A stretch of DNA of 64,000 nucleotides from Apostichopus japonicus (Eukaryota; Echinodermata; Holothuroidea; Aspidochirotida; Stichopodidae), in assembly GCF_037975245.1 (NCBI RefSeq), contig NC_092568.1, positions 34,008,501-34,072,500 on the forward strand, given 5' to 3'. How positions within the stretch are numbered: the stretch's first letter is position 1; each line of letters begins with the position of its first letter. The position numbers and the translations under genes were made by a program. Below the pieces are notes generated by a model. It was not told where the DNA came from, did not search any database, and worked only from the letters and a program-made list of their open reading frames with translations. This document shows, in pieces, positions 47,611-59,700 of the stretch.

Positions 47611-50017
47611 GTACTAGTTCATAGAAATTTCAAATTGCAAATTAAAAGATACATGAAAACGATGATATACAGCTCGAGGAATGTGTGAAACCGGCTTCAG
47701 CAACAAAAGACTTATAAATGGGACGGCTTCTGCATTTGAGCAGCGATCTCCTAGTGGACGGTCTCTGAGTAGACGGCGCCTCACGTTGACCCTTTAGTGT
47801 TCCCATACACAGCTACAGTAGTTTGGGCAGTACTCCCTCTATTTTTATATACTGCCCCTTGGCACCAAATCATATCAGCTGACCAGGAAATATATAAACG
47901 CGGGAAAACTGGACGATTTTAACTGTACAGCACTTACTTCCGTCAGAGGGCCAATAACAACAATCACAAGCATTTTGTTATTTTTCGGTCAGTTTTTAGT
48001 TGATTATTTGTATCCCAATTAAAAATTTTGAAAGCTTGTTTGCACCTATACTTATCGAATAGATAAATTCAATAATCATGATAGAAAGCAAATGGTCTTA
48101 TGTAGGCTAACAGTAACAACACTAACAGTAGCACGGTGTAACACTTTATGAATATGAGGAAACAAAAGGCTACACTTAGACCGAGTGTAGGTTGCAATTT
48201 AGGGTCTTAGGCCGGCTACAGTAGCTTAACCCTAAAGCGCTGTTAAGTTGGGATTCGCCAATAATAAAGTTGGCTCAAATTGAATACATCAACACGATGA
48301 ATTTATGTTTGTAACCTAGTTTAAAAAAAAATCACCACTTAGCCTAGATTTTTGTTACAACTATAGTAGTCTAGCCTTGTACAATAGTACCACTACTAGT
48401 ATTGTGGTAGGCCAAACAGGTTAAACGTGAAATTGTTCATAGTACTACAGTACAGGTATAAGGGCCTTTTTACAAATTTTATGGATATTCCAGGGATGGG
48501 TCTTAACATACAGGCATATTTCTGGGGGACGCATTTCATTTGGGGATGGCACATAAAACACAGGGACAGCCGCGAAATCAGGGACGTCTAGTCCTCTTAG
48601 TCTTACTAAGCCAATTCTATGTAAATTCTTTGGTATAGTTTAGGCTACTGACACATGATACTACAATTGCTTAGAATTAGGTGGGTCTAGATAGCTTTGA
48701 CACAGTGGTAGATACGTGACTATTGTCCCTAGGCCTAGCCTGTATACAGTAGGCTCATCAAATTTGCAACGCGACTATATAGCGGCAATTTTCCCTAGCA
48801 TATGCCGCTTGTAGACATAATCTACACGTAAATATGTGGTCACAGTGCCTAGATAGCTTCAACATGGTACTGTGGATACGTGACATTTGCCTCTAGCAGT
48901 ATGGTAAATGCTAAATATTGGCTGTGAATAGGGTTACCCTAGCTAAGTTAGTGTTTGTATGAAAACACATGATACATATTTACTAATTATCCAAAAAGTC
49001 ACATCTAAATCGTCACTTAAAGACACAATCTATACTAAATAATGCTGTTTAGGCTTGACAACTAATTAAATTGTCACGTGACATCAGCAGTTACCCCCAG
49101 CACTCAGCTTTCAGACATCATCAACATATAATGTACATGGTCACAGTGCCTAGTTAGCTTCCAGTATATAAGTGACAACTGTCTCTAACTGATCCGTATT
49201 AGCAATTTATTGGTCATGAAAACTGTTAACTTAGTTTGTGTATTGACAACACAAGAACAAGATCCATACTAATTATCCACAAAATCAGTGTCTGTAAGTT
49301 TATAGACACAATCTACACTTAACATTGCTCCCTCGCAAATTTCAAGTACTGTATGATCAATGTCACAGAAAGCTTCTTAGGGTGGGCCTAGTGCAGGTTT
49401 TGATGTAACTGTTACAGCAGGCCATGGGGATGCAATTTCAAGAACATTTTCATACAGTAGCTTTATTTCTAGTAGAGCCTAGGCCCCGAAAGCTTCTTCC
49501 AAGATCCAATGTAATGGTGACATTGCAGGCTATAATACAGTATTTACAGTACTGTATGCAATTTGTTGTCACAGATAGTGATTGTTGTCAAGTTGTGGCA
49601 GATTAGAAATGGCACTAACAGGTAGGACTTAGTGGAAGTCATATGATTTCACAGATTCAATGCACATGCAAAAACAAGCAAAATGTTGAAAAATCATGTC
49701 CATTCCAATGCTTGTAAATTCGTTTTTGGCCATCTACAGTAGGCCTACAGTGCAGATAGTGTTCTGGATTTGCTCATCAAGAGTTGGTAACCCTTATTCC
49801 AAAGAATATGGGGTTGTGCTGATAAAGTGAAACACAGTAGGGTTTACTGGGAAAAGAATGCTTGGATTCAATGCTAGTTTTTGGAAATACTTCTGTGGTT
49901 GGCTGAAAACTGAATTTTTTATTTACTATATGACTTTGTATGACGTAATAATTTTATAGGGAGGAATACATAATTAATAATTCAACCAAGCAAAGAAAAG
50001 AAGGATATCAAGCCATG
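47611..50017. other. Noncoding; upstream of gene 2, with degenerate repeats
   Basis: Degenerate units share AGATAGCTT, GATACGTGAC and GACACAATCTACAC (about 48675-49330). TACAGTA/TACTGTA is dense: 47814, 48217, 48446, 48745, 49347, 49453, 49536, 49545, 49550 and 49735. No gene supported; the open frame at 49424-49606 looks like chance. Confidence 0.45.
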
Positions 50018-50025
50018 ATCTAGAT

Positions 50026-50428
50026 AAGGGTTGTCCAACCTACGGCCCGCGGGCCACAGTCCGTCCCGCCGCAGGGTTGCGTCCGGCCCATCAGAGATGC
50101 TCTACGGTGCGAAATTTTAGTGAGCAGATTTATTGATAACAATTTGAAGCTATATACTGTAATCAATCATTCGAACCTTCTGGGTCCAAAAAACTGCATA
50201 CAGGTCAGTTTGTGTGACACTCTCTCGGAGGAGGGGGGGGGGCGGCTGAACTTTATTCATCTGTTTTATCAGGAAGGAAAATAAGTCAGTGCGCTCCACG
50301 CGCAGTGCTCACATTTTGTTGCCTTGGGCTTCGGGCAAAAATCGAAAAATCGAGCGTAGGGTTCATGCGGCCCCCTCCATCATAATCATTCCATGTGGCC
50401 CTCCTCTGCAAAAGGTTGGACAACCCTG
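50026..50428. mobile_element. hAT MITE (403 bp) with decayed 8-bp duplication
   Basis: Ends AAGGGTTGTCCAACC and the complement of CAGGGTTGTCCAACC; flanks ATCTAGAT (50018-50025) and ATCTACAT (50429-50436), 7 of 8 equal. The subterminal GGCCCGCGGGCC palindrome is characteristic of a widespread hAT MITE type. No coding capacity. Confidence 0.9.
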
Positions 50429-50719
50429 ATCTACATGTAGATATTTCAAAATTTTACTGTAGTACCATGGCAAATCACACAAAAATGCCCACAATCTTAA
50501 ATGTTGCTGAAAGATAAAATTGAGCAATTTGAGTTTAAATTTATCATCAATTGAGCAGATAAGTTCTCAGTTTGTGTGCTGGAAAAACTAATATGATCTA
50601 ATGCAAAAGTTTAAGCCCTACATGTCTTCAAAATTTCACCTGACTACCTTAGTATGTAATATTTTATGTATAACAAGTTGTCTCAGAGAATTGTTCAACT
50701 ATTTGTTGCTGTTTGACAG

Positions 50720-50791
50720 GAAATGGATAACAAGAAAACAGAAGCAGGTGAATGCACAGAAGAAAATGGGAACTCTTTTGATGAGAGACAA
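50720..50791 (+). CDS. Gene 2 first coding exon candidate
   Basis: Acceptor CTGTTTGACAG, donor CAA|GTAAGT. An ATG at 50723 opens MDNKKTEAGECTEENGNSFD ERQ, acidic and polar. The longer open frame across it (50601-50795) is in a different phase and ends right after the donor, so it is rejected. Confidence 0.55.
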
Positions 50792-53700
50792 GTAAGTCTT
50801 TAATTGAAAATGTTTATAAGCAAACATTATATCTGAAAACTTCCCACTTTAATAACTTTGATAACAAAATTTGTTTACATTTACATATTAACATTTTGAA
50901 AGTAGGGTAGCAGGGCTTGACATACAGTGCAGTACCAGTACAGCACTACAGTACCAGTGGTCCAGGTAGGTACAGTACTGTACCAATAATGTTCAGAAAG
51001 AGTCATCCGACATAGTTCGGTCCAGGTACTGTATCAAAATTTGTTGTGTCTCCTAGCATCCACTTGTGCTAAAGTTGTCATCTGCGATTCTGCGATCTGA
51101 TGGCCTACTGTACACTAGATTTGACAACAAGGTTCAGTCACATTAGTTGGTAAGTTTGCTTGGTTTCTTGAGTAGACTGTGTTCTGACTTCTCCTCCACA
51201 TTTGTTGATGTGGTCATGTTTCCAGCGTAGAAAGGCCTTGTTTGCCAGGGATGGGTTGCACTTAGCTAATACTGGGGCCTCGTTGTTTGGTACAGTAGGA
51301 TCTTGAATTACTCTGTGGAACAGCTATGTTTAAACTTAATTGGGCGGGGCGATGAGGGCAGGCATAAACTTTGATAAGGATAATGTGTCGGGTGGAGGTG
51401 CTTATGGGCCTTTTGATCACAAGGAAAGTGGTAGTAATAGTTCTAACATTATCAGGAGGCGATGCTAAGGTACAGAGTTTCAGGGATAAGCTGAAGATTG
51501 TTCTTATCAATGCTAGAAGTATTTTAAAAATTTTGCTGAATTTGCTGTTCTTCGTCAAGATCTGAATCCTGATGTGCTTGGTATCACAGAATCTTGGTTA
51601 AGGGATGACATTCATAGCGCTCACTGCTCAGGTTTCTTACCCAGGGTATGTTGTGTATCGTCAGGACAGGAGGGATACTCATAATGCAATTGGTGGGTGA
51701 GTTTTACTGTATGTTAGGGATGATACAGTATTGTAAGTGTTGAGAAGTCTCAGTTACAAGGTTCTTTTGTCAATTCTGTCTGGTGCGAGGTATCCACAGA
51801 CAACTTCAAGAGATCCAGTGATGTTACTGTATAACTATTGGTGTTGTTTGCTCCTAACAGTGGTGAAGATAACGATGGCTTGCTGTTTGATTCAATTAGA
51901 AAGGCTGCTAAAAGTGATGTTGTTATAATGGGTGACATTAATTTTCCTGACATTAATTGGATAGATGGTTCCAGTGGTAGGAACGGTAGTACCTTTCTAG
52001 ATGTTGTGCAAGATTGCTTTTAACATCAGCATGTTACTTCCCCTACGTAATGTTGTTGATTTGACAGGTCTAGGAAAACTAGCGATCATGATATACTGTA
52101 CTAGCTTCTGATGTTGTTTACAAGGTCGTAAATTATTCTGTTAGGTCTAGATTTCCAGAAGACTTTGATAAAGTTCCCTATTAGCATCTTTTACATAGGC
52201 TGAAGAGTGTGGGTGTCAATGGGAATTTACTGGCTTGGATGAAGAATTGACTTGGTAATATTTAGGAAACAGAGGGTGGTAATTAAAGGCTGTGCTTCTT
52301 TTTGGCAGGACATTACTACTGTAGTGAGTTCCAGAAGGGTCTGGTTTGGGTCTCTTGTTGTTTGTTGCCTATATATGACATTGACGGGATATTTTGTGTA
52401 GAGCCAAGAAGTTTGCTGATGACAGCAAACTGTATTCTGAGGTCTCTTCTAAAACAATTCTGAGAAATTTCAAATGGATAATGGATTTGGGTAAGGTTTT
52501 TTCCTGGTCTCAGGGATGGCAAATGCTTTTTAATATTGGTAATTGCAGGGTGATGCATATTGGTAGTAGTAACCAAAAGTATACTGTACCTACACTCTTA
52601 GGTTGGTGAGGAGTTGCAGGAGGTCTTTGTTGAAAGAGAGCTAGGTACAGTATCTACATTGACTTACCTCTGCAACTTCTAAACATTGTCTTGAAGCTGC
52701 TAAAAGAGGTAATAGGGTTTTAGATATGATCAAGAGGAAGGTCAGTGTCAGAAAGATGACATAGTTGTTACTGTAGGCTTTATAAGCAGTTGGGTAGGCC
52801 TCATCTGAAGTATGCTGTGCACTGCAGGCCCGCTTGTAACCCATATTTTGCTAAGGATAAGAAAGTGCTTGAAAAGGTCCAGAGGAGGGCTAATACTGTA
52901 GGATGATTAGTTCCTTAAAGAGTGTTCCTTATTACATGCAGTTACAGCTGCTGAATCTCACCACACTGGAGCTTAGGAGGTTACATGGTGACATGATTCA
53001 GGTTTTCAAGATTGTGTATGGTTTTGACAATTTATCCTTCACTGACTTTTTCATGTTTGCTAATAGTAGGTGTACCACAGGTCATTGTCTTAAACTCCAG
53101 AAGTTACAAAGTAGGACTTATTATATTCGGCTTACCTTTCATTCTAATAGGGCTGTGAATGAGTGGAACAGTTTACCAGAGAAAGTTGTACTTGCAAGTA
53201 GTGTCAATGAGTTTAAGAATGCTTTGCACAGCACTTTAAGCATTGTAATCAGATCTGATTTCTTTTGTGTCTTCTTTTCTTTTCTCTCCTATATGGTCAT
53301 TCATGGGGATTGAGTGTCCCTCCTGATCCTTTTTTTCTACTACTGTAAGCTAAACCAAACTAAGCCTAAAAAATGGCACAGCAAAAATGCCATTTGGTCG
53401 GTTCCAATGGTGAAGGGCATCATGGCAATAAGAAGGGTATGACGGCAAAAATGAGTCCGAGGAAGTGCACTGAATAGGATTTTTTGTCTACGCAGCACTA
53501 TGTCATTTTGGGAGCAGTAAAAATATCTTATTGGACCATTTTATTTTGGAGACAGCAAAAATACAAGTCTCAGACAAGACATGATTGTTCTTTTTCCAGA
53601 ACGAAAGTTTGTTTACAGTTTTATGAAAAAAAAATCATGGCAGTGAATGACAACATTTCTCAAAACTCCATAAAGTTTTGTATATATTGCGATTGATGGT

Positions 53701-56700
53701 ATGTAGAAAATGCCTCATAAAAGGAGGTTTTTGGCCACCTTCAGTGTACTATATTGCTATTCTGACATGAAACATTGTTTTCTTCATGTCTTTGTGTTAA
53801 AGAACTTCATACTGTCCTATTGTTGTTAATGTGTGACACTGAAGCCTGGGCGGCTATCACTATATTCGACTGTTTCAGGGTAACAACAAACTTTTTAAAT
53901 TAAGAAATTACTATTTAATACAAGTTTATGAATGCTTTTAAACACATACAGTAACATACTGTGTTTAACCCATTCCCTGTGATAAATGGAGTAAGTTTGC
54001 ATATGGAGGGAATGCTCCGTGAACAACCTCCATAAAAAGTCAATGGGAGTTTACTGTAATTTCCCTCGCATACAGACAACTCCAACAAAATCTCCCCAAG
54101 ATTGTTGGGTAACACTCTATACTTAGTGTAACGTAGTGTACATAGACATGTACAGCACTGAAAGATAGCTAGAGCACTGACATTTAATGTAGTACTAGTA
54201 TCTCATAATATGCAGATAGCTGTCATTGCATTTTCTTTTTTTGTCAAGGAGTCATCAAACAGTGATATGACGATTATTTGTGTGTCCGGAAGGGACAACA
54301 ATGTTTACAGTCACTGCACCTTCATATATCCTCAAGGATGTGAGTATTATACTACTGTAGATTTACTTTTGTTCTAAACTTTATGTAACCTATTAATTTG
54401 TTGAACATGCAAGCTCTGGGCGGCCATGTGGGCAAAAATTACAACGATGAAACAAGTAAACAAGAAAGAAAATTGAAAAAGAAGAAATATGCAAAATGAA
54501 ACAAACATATTTGATATCAATGTAAAACTTGTGAAAGGCTGCACTTAAAAAGAGAAATAAAAATAAAAATACAATCATGTAGCGAAACATATCAAACACA
54601 TGCAACCGAAGGATAAACATTGAGCACCAGGAAGAAAAAATTGATCCACTTGTCAGAACAAAAAGATCAAATCACCACCATAAAAAAATAGATGTATTGA
54701 AATCAAAAGTTCATTCGCACGAAATCAAAACGAACGCTCACACGCAAAACGAAGAAGTGCTCAGAACAAAAAGAACAAGCGTCACCATAAAAACGAAGAT
54801 GTAACATAATCAAAAGAACATTGGCACAAAATCAAAATGAACGTTCAAGTGAAACGAACGAACGCCTATTAACTAAAAAGGACAGATGCTGCTGTTTTGT
54901 TTACTTTGACTGTGTTATATTACATTAAAATGTAGTTACGACATCTTGTATGCACGACATTGCTGTCTTATGTAAGTTCAGGCCTAGTTAGGCACTTGAT
55001 ACCTAGATGTGAACATATATACAGTATTGTTCACATATATACAGTACATACAAATGACATAACATTGTCTCTATTAAAGCCTATATGTGCTTAAAATACT
55101 GTACACTGTATGCATGTATGTATGTGATGCAAATTTATTTCCAGCACTTGCACAATAGCTCAAACAGTGCAGGTTGTTTGAACATAAGAGTAACTGCAAA
55201 ACTCCAACTCTTGGGTCTACTATGGAGAGACAGGAGCTGTGTTGAGTCAAAAGGGATACGAGAATATACAAATACATTGCCATTGAAAGACTCAGTTGGG
55301 ACAAGATCATCCAAGTGCACTATGAATTTGATTGTGATTTCCCGGGTACTCTGTGCAAAATGCAAACCTTGGTTCGATTTCATACTTACTAGAACACTGT
55401 GCTGGCCTTCCAAGGCCATTGGCAGACCTTGAAATATCTCTTTAGTAAACTTTCGAAAACTATTTACCATCTAAAATTTATCAGAACCCAGTTCTAAGCG
55501 TAAAATTCTTGCAATGGCAATGTCTTTTTAACTATATGTCCGATTTAGTTCATACCTGATACGGTGATGTCAGTTGATGATAGGCACATGGTCATATAAT
55601 CAAGAATTCATTCTCAGTATTATTCATGAATGGGCGTGGCTAGATTGTTATCACAGTGAAATGTAAACATGATATCTCGAAACCAATCAGTTGAATCAAG
55701 GTCATACTGGGTAGGTTACAGTAGGTACAGTAGATGCCTCGTGATGTGTAATGGTGGTTCCCATCTCATGAATATCAATGAGTGGGCCATGCCTGACAAA
55801 ATTCTTAAAATTTCAATTTATCTTCAACAGTACTGTATGTATGATGTAGTTTATGGTATTGTGATGTAATAACATGTTAAGAATATATGCTTTTTACAAC
55901 AACAAGTTTGACCTCATTAATATTCATGAGTTTTTAATGTAATCATTATGCTAGATTGGACCAACCTGTCAAATGTCATGGTATACATAAAATGACAAGA
56001 CACCTGTGATTAATAAGCCCTGGAAGAGCAGGTCTTCCTCATATTATGTGATAATGTAGCAAAACTATTAAATCAATGAAATGTATTTCCCGGTTTCAGA
56101 TGACCCAACCATTATTTTGGTGGCCAATCACATGTCCTGGGTGCAAGTCTGGCAATGGGAGGGATGTTGAACGAAATGGAGGTGCACCTAGCTTCTAAAC
56201 ACAGATTTTGGTGGGAGAGATTCTAGTAGAAAGATTCTGCTAATCTGGTATAGAGGGAAAATGTGGTATGAACCAGTGAGAGCCTTGTACATAATTGTAA
56301 ATAGTAGTGTTAGCTGTTTGTCAGTTTACACCTCCTACTTCTGGACAAGCAGAATCATTGAAGGCTGGTACTGTTGGTGCATTTGAGGGAAAAGGAAAGT
56401 TACAAATATTTGAGGGAATTGGATCCCAAAATTTGGTATCTAAAGTTTTTTAGTAGGTATACTGTACATTGACTTAACTTTTGTAATGAGATGTACAGTA
56501 AGTAGTGTCTGCAAAGTAATGACAAAATCTCTTGACCTTACCTTTATCGTATTTCCTCTAATTACCATTAGACAGAGAGCTAACACCTTCTCCTTCTTTG
56601 GGACTAGCAGGATCATCGAAAGCAGGTAATGTTGGTAAGTTTGAGGACAGAGTAACGGTAAGAGGTATTGCAGGTGAATACTGTAGCTTGAAAACCAGAA

Positions 56701-59700
56701 TTTTAGCTATGAAGTTGTAGCTAGGGCAGTTTTATTTTGGTGGGCACGCAATTAAAGTTCTGTTAAACGTTGTTACGTAGCAGACATGCCTTAGTAGGGC
56801 AGCTAGTGCCAACAGAAGTTCCTGTGTTTTACAGTTTTTTAGGGTTAAGGAACCCAGAATTTCAAACCTTTTTGCAATTTGATAAAATATGCAACTACAG
56901 CAAGCATCTTATCAAAGGTACATAATAAGTTCTGCTCAGGACAGTGTAGCACGCAATCAAGGAGTAGTCTACATTGAGAGACCATTTGCAAGAAAGCAAT
57001 TATCCAAACAAGAAATATGTATGGCATATGGGGCTCAAATTTAAAGATTGCCGGAGGCGACCAAAAATCATGTCGGACAACTAAAGCCCTGCTTAGGTTG
57101 TCCGACGGACGACTAGCTAGCTTATTTGCCGTAAGTGTTCGACACTTTGAGCAAAACTTGGAAAAAACCCTATTCTTTGAAATAAAAATCCATATTAGAA
57201 ACAACGGAAGAAATAAATCACATTTTGCTACTATCCATAATGTGGGGTAAATATAGTGTTTGCACGGGGTATCCAGGTACCTGCCCGACCAATACTTCCC
57301 GGTTCCTAATTTATTATCTAAATCCTATACAAAGTGTTATTTTTTTGGCAAACCGATGGTTAGGCAAGATTTTCCCATTCACTTAGTTTGGTGTTAGGCT
57401 ACCATGTGGTCGAAGATAATAGCAATAACGAAAGTGTACTATGGATGTTTTATAACTGCGTCACAATTTCAGCGATATAAACGGATGAATAGGCTAGATT
57501 ACCCCATTGACTTAGTGTGGTGTTATGCAACCATGTGGTCGAAGATAATAGCAATAATGAAAGTATTCCATGGATATCTTATAACTGCGTCACAATTTCA
57601 GCGATATAAACAGATGGTTCGGCTAGATTTCCCCATTGACTTAGTGTTAGGCTGCCATGTGGAAAACATTGAAAGAATTCTCACAATTATTTATTCATTT
57701 GTTTATTTCATATTTAAGAAAGATGAAAAAGAATTTTACGAGATGTTACTAATGGATTATAGACTGGATAACTAAAAAATAATAATCGCAAGTTGCATTT
57801 TTACTAAACGTTTATTGCAAATGCCATCAAATTGCGTGAATCGCGCAATCTCGCGGCTACTGCTAACCCAGGGCCTGCATAATAGATAGTAGTAGTAAAT
57901 ACTGTTTAAAGCTAAATTGGATATTTGTATGGTCTGATCCAATAGAAGCGGCGAGCAAACATAAGCAGCAGCGGCAGTGCGATGTTAGTAGTGATGTTAA
58001 TTATATGAAGTTATTATCAAGTTAATGAAAGAAACAAAAGCAAATAGAAATTATTGAGGACGGTTTTATACCTTATCTTACACCTACGTATTTGAACATG
58101 AAAACGTGTCAGTGGAGAATATAATTCATTTATTATAGCATCCAATATGCATTTTCTTGAAAATCGCGATACACAAAGGTAGATATAATTGTTCCGGGTA
58201 CCCGAATACCCGACTGGTAACGGCTCTTGGGTACCCGGTTCCCGATTTTTGGACCTGTGTAAACACTAGGTAAATCCTTCACTTTAGCTGTATGTGCATA
58301 CTGTACATATGCCCTTATGTGTGCTTCGTAACACTACAGAGTACAGAACCTGGCGGCCGCGACCAGGATTGCTTTCTACCTCACAGCCGCACGCACGTAA
58401 GACTTGCGAGTTGGAGTACAACGTGTATGCAGAACTATACTGTGCATGTGGGCATACCTTATGCTCGTTTATGTTGCTGCATATATGTGCTGTATACCCT
58501 GGGTTTACCCTCTGTCTCTGGAAATGATTACAGAAATCATTTTTCACTACCAGAGAATTCCCTCAACCCAACAAAATTAATCATGAACAGTGTCATACAC
58601 CACATAAAATGTCTATAACCCTACACTACAAGTTCTGTCCAAGATCTGTCAATCTCCATAAGACTAGTCACTAAGAGTAAGGTCGGTAGACTAGGCCTGG
58701 GTAGCCTAACATTACGGTGCTCGATACATTTGAGTATTATTTATGTACTACTCTTGTGGAAGGCGCGCCATTTTAAAAATCCAAGTGCTTTCATTTCGAC
58801 AAACAAAAGATCCTTCGGACAACCAAATGTGAAGGCAAGGTTGTCCCGAGGACAACCTTAAAATGAGCCCTGGGGCCGGCCTGGGTATGTGGCCATTGTA
58901 GTAGAATGGTCTGCTACAGTGCTACAGATACAACATTTATTATATACCAAACATACCTGGAGGTCGGGATTTGACTTATAGATGTATTTATTAACAGATT
59001 CTGGAAAGTGGTATAAACCAGACACTTATCAACAATTGCACATCCATTGTGACAAGTGTTTAGAATTCACAAGTACTGTACTTCTGGTAATGATAATGTG
59101 ATCTTTTGAAGTAAAAAAAAAAATTGTTTTTGTCCGAATATTTGATGTATGTCCTTGGAAAGTTCTTAATTCTTGTGGTTTTGAATTATTTGGAAGGTTA
59201 TGTTTTTGACTTGTAATCAATTTTTTTTTCATGACTGTCAGTACAAATCTTCAATTTAAAAAATTTAGGTTATGTAGTGAGCTATAGCTGTAAGCCTATT
59301 GTACCTACAGGAAGCTTACTTGCCAAATTTGTTAACTGGTAAGGTATCCTTACCAGTTAACAAATTTTGCAAGTAAGCTTCTAAATTAGGATGGAGGGTT
59401 GGTGAATTAGATGGTGTACACCATCTAATTCACCAACTTCCTATCCTAATTTAGCCATGACCTACAAGCATTAATCTGCTTTTGTTTAACAGATACAGTT
59501 AAAGGAGTATTTGTTACCGTGTTGCTCTTCAAAATTATTCATTTAATTTTAGTTAACTTATTTTGAGCTTGTAACTTAATGGGAATTTGCTATCGAAAGT
59601 GAAAACAAATGTAATGATCTGTTGATCTATTGACAAAACATGTTTCATTGTAATTACAGTTAAGGAACCTAAAAGAAGAGCACCTATACAAAAAGAAGAT

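Noticed and set aside
50601..50795. 64-codon open frame across gene 2 exon 1
   Set aside because: It reads a different phase through the splice acceptor; the phase ending at the donor gives a better exon.
51715..51721. TACTGTA as an excision scar
   Set aside because: Here CTG-TAT codes the conserved LY of VLLYVRDD, so the bases are native to the LINE.
57404..57775. 124-codon open frame
   Set aside because: Lies wholly in tandem units of a non-autonomous hAT element.
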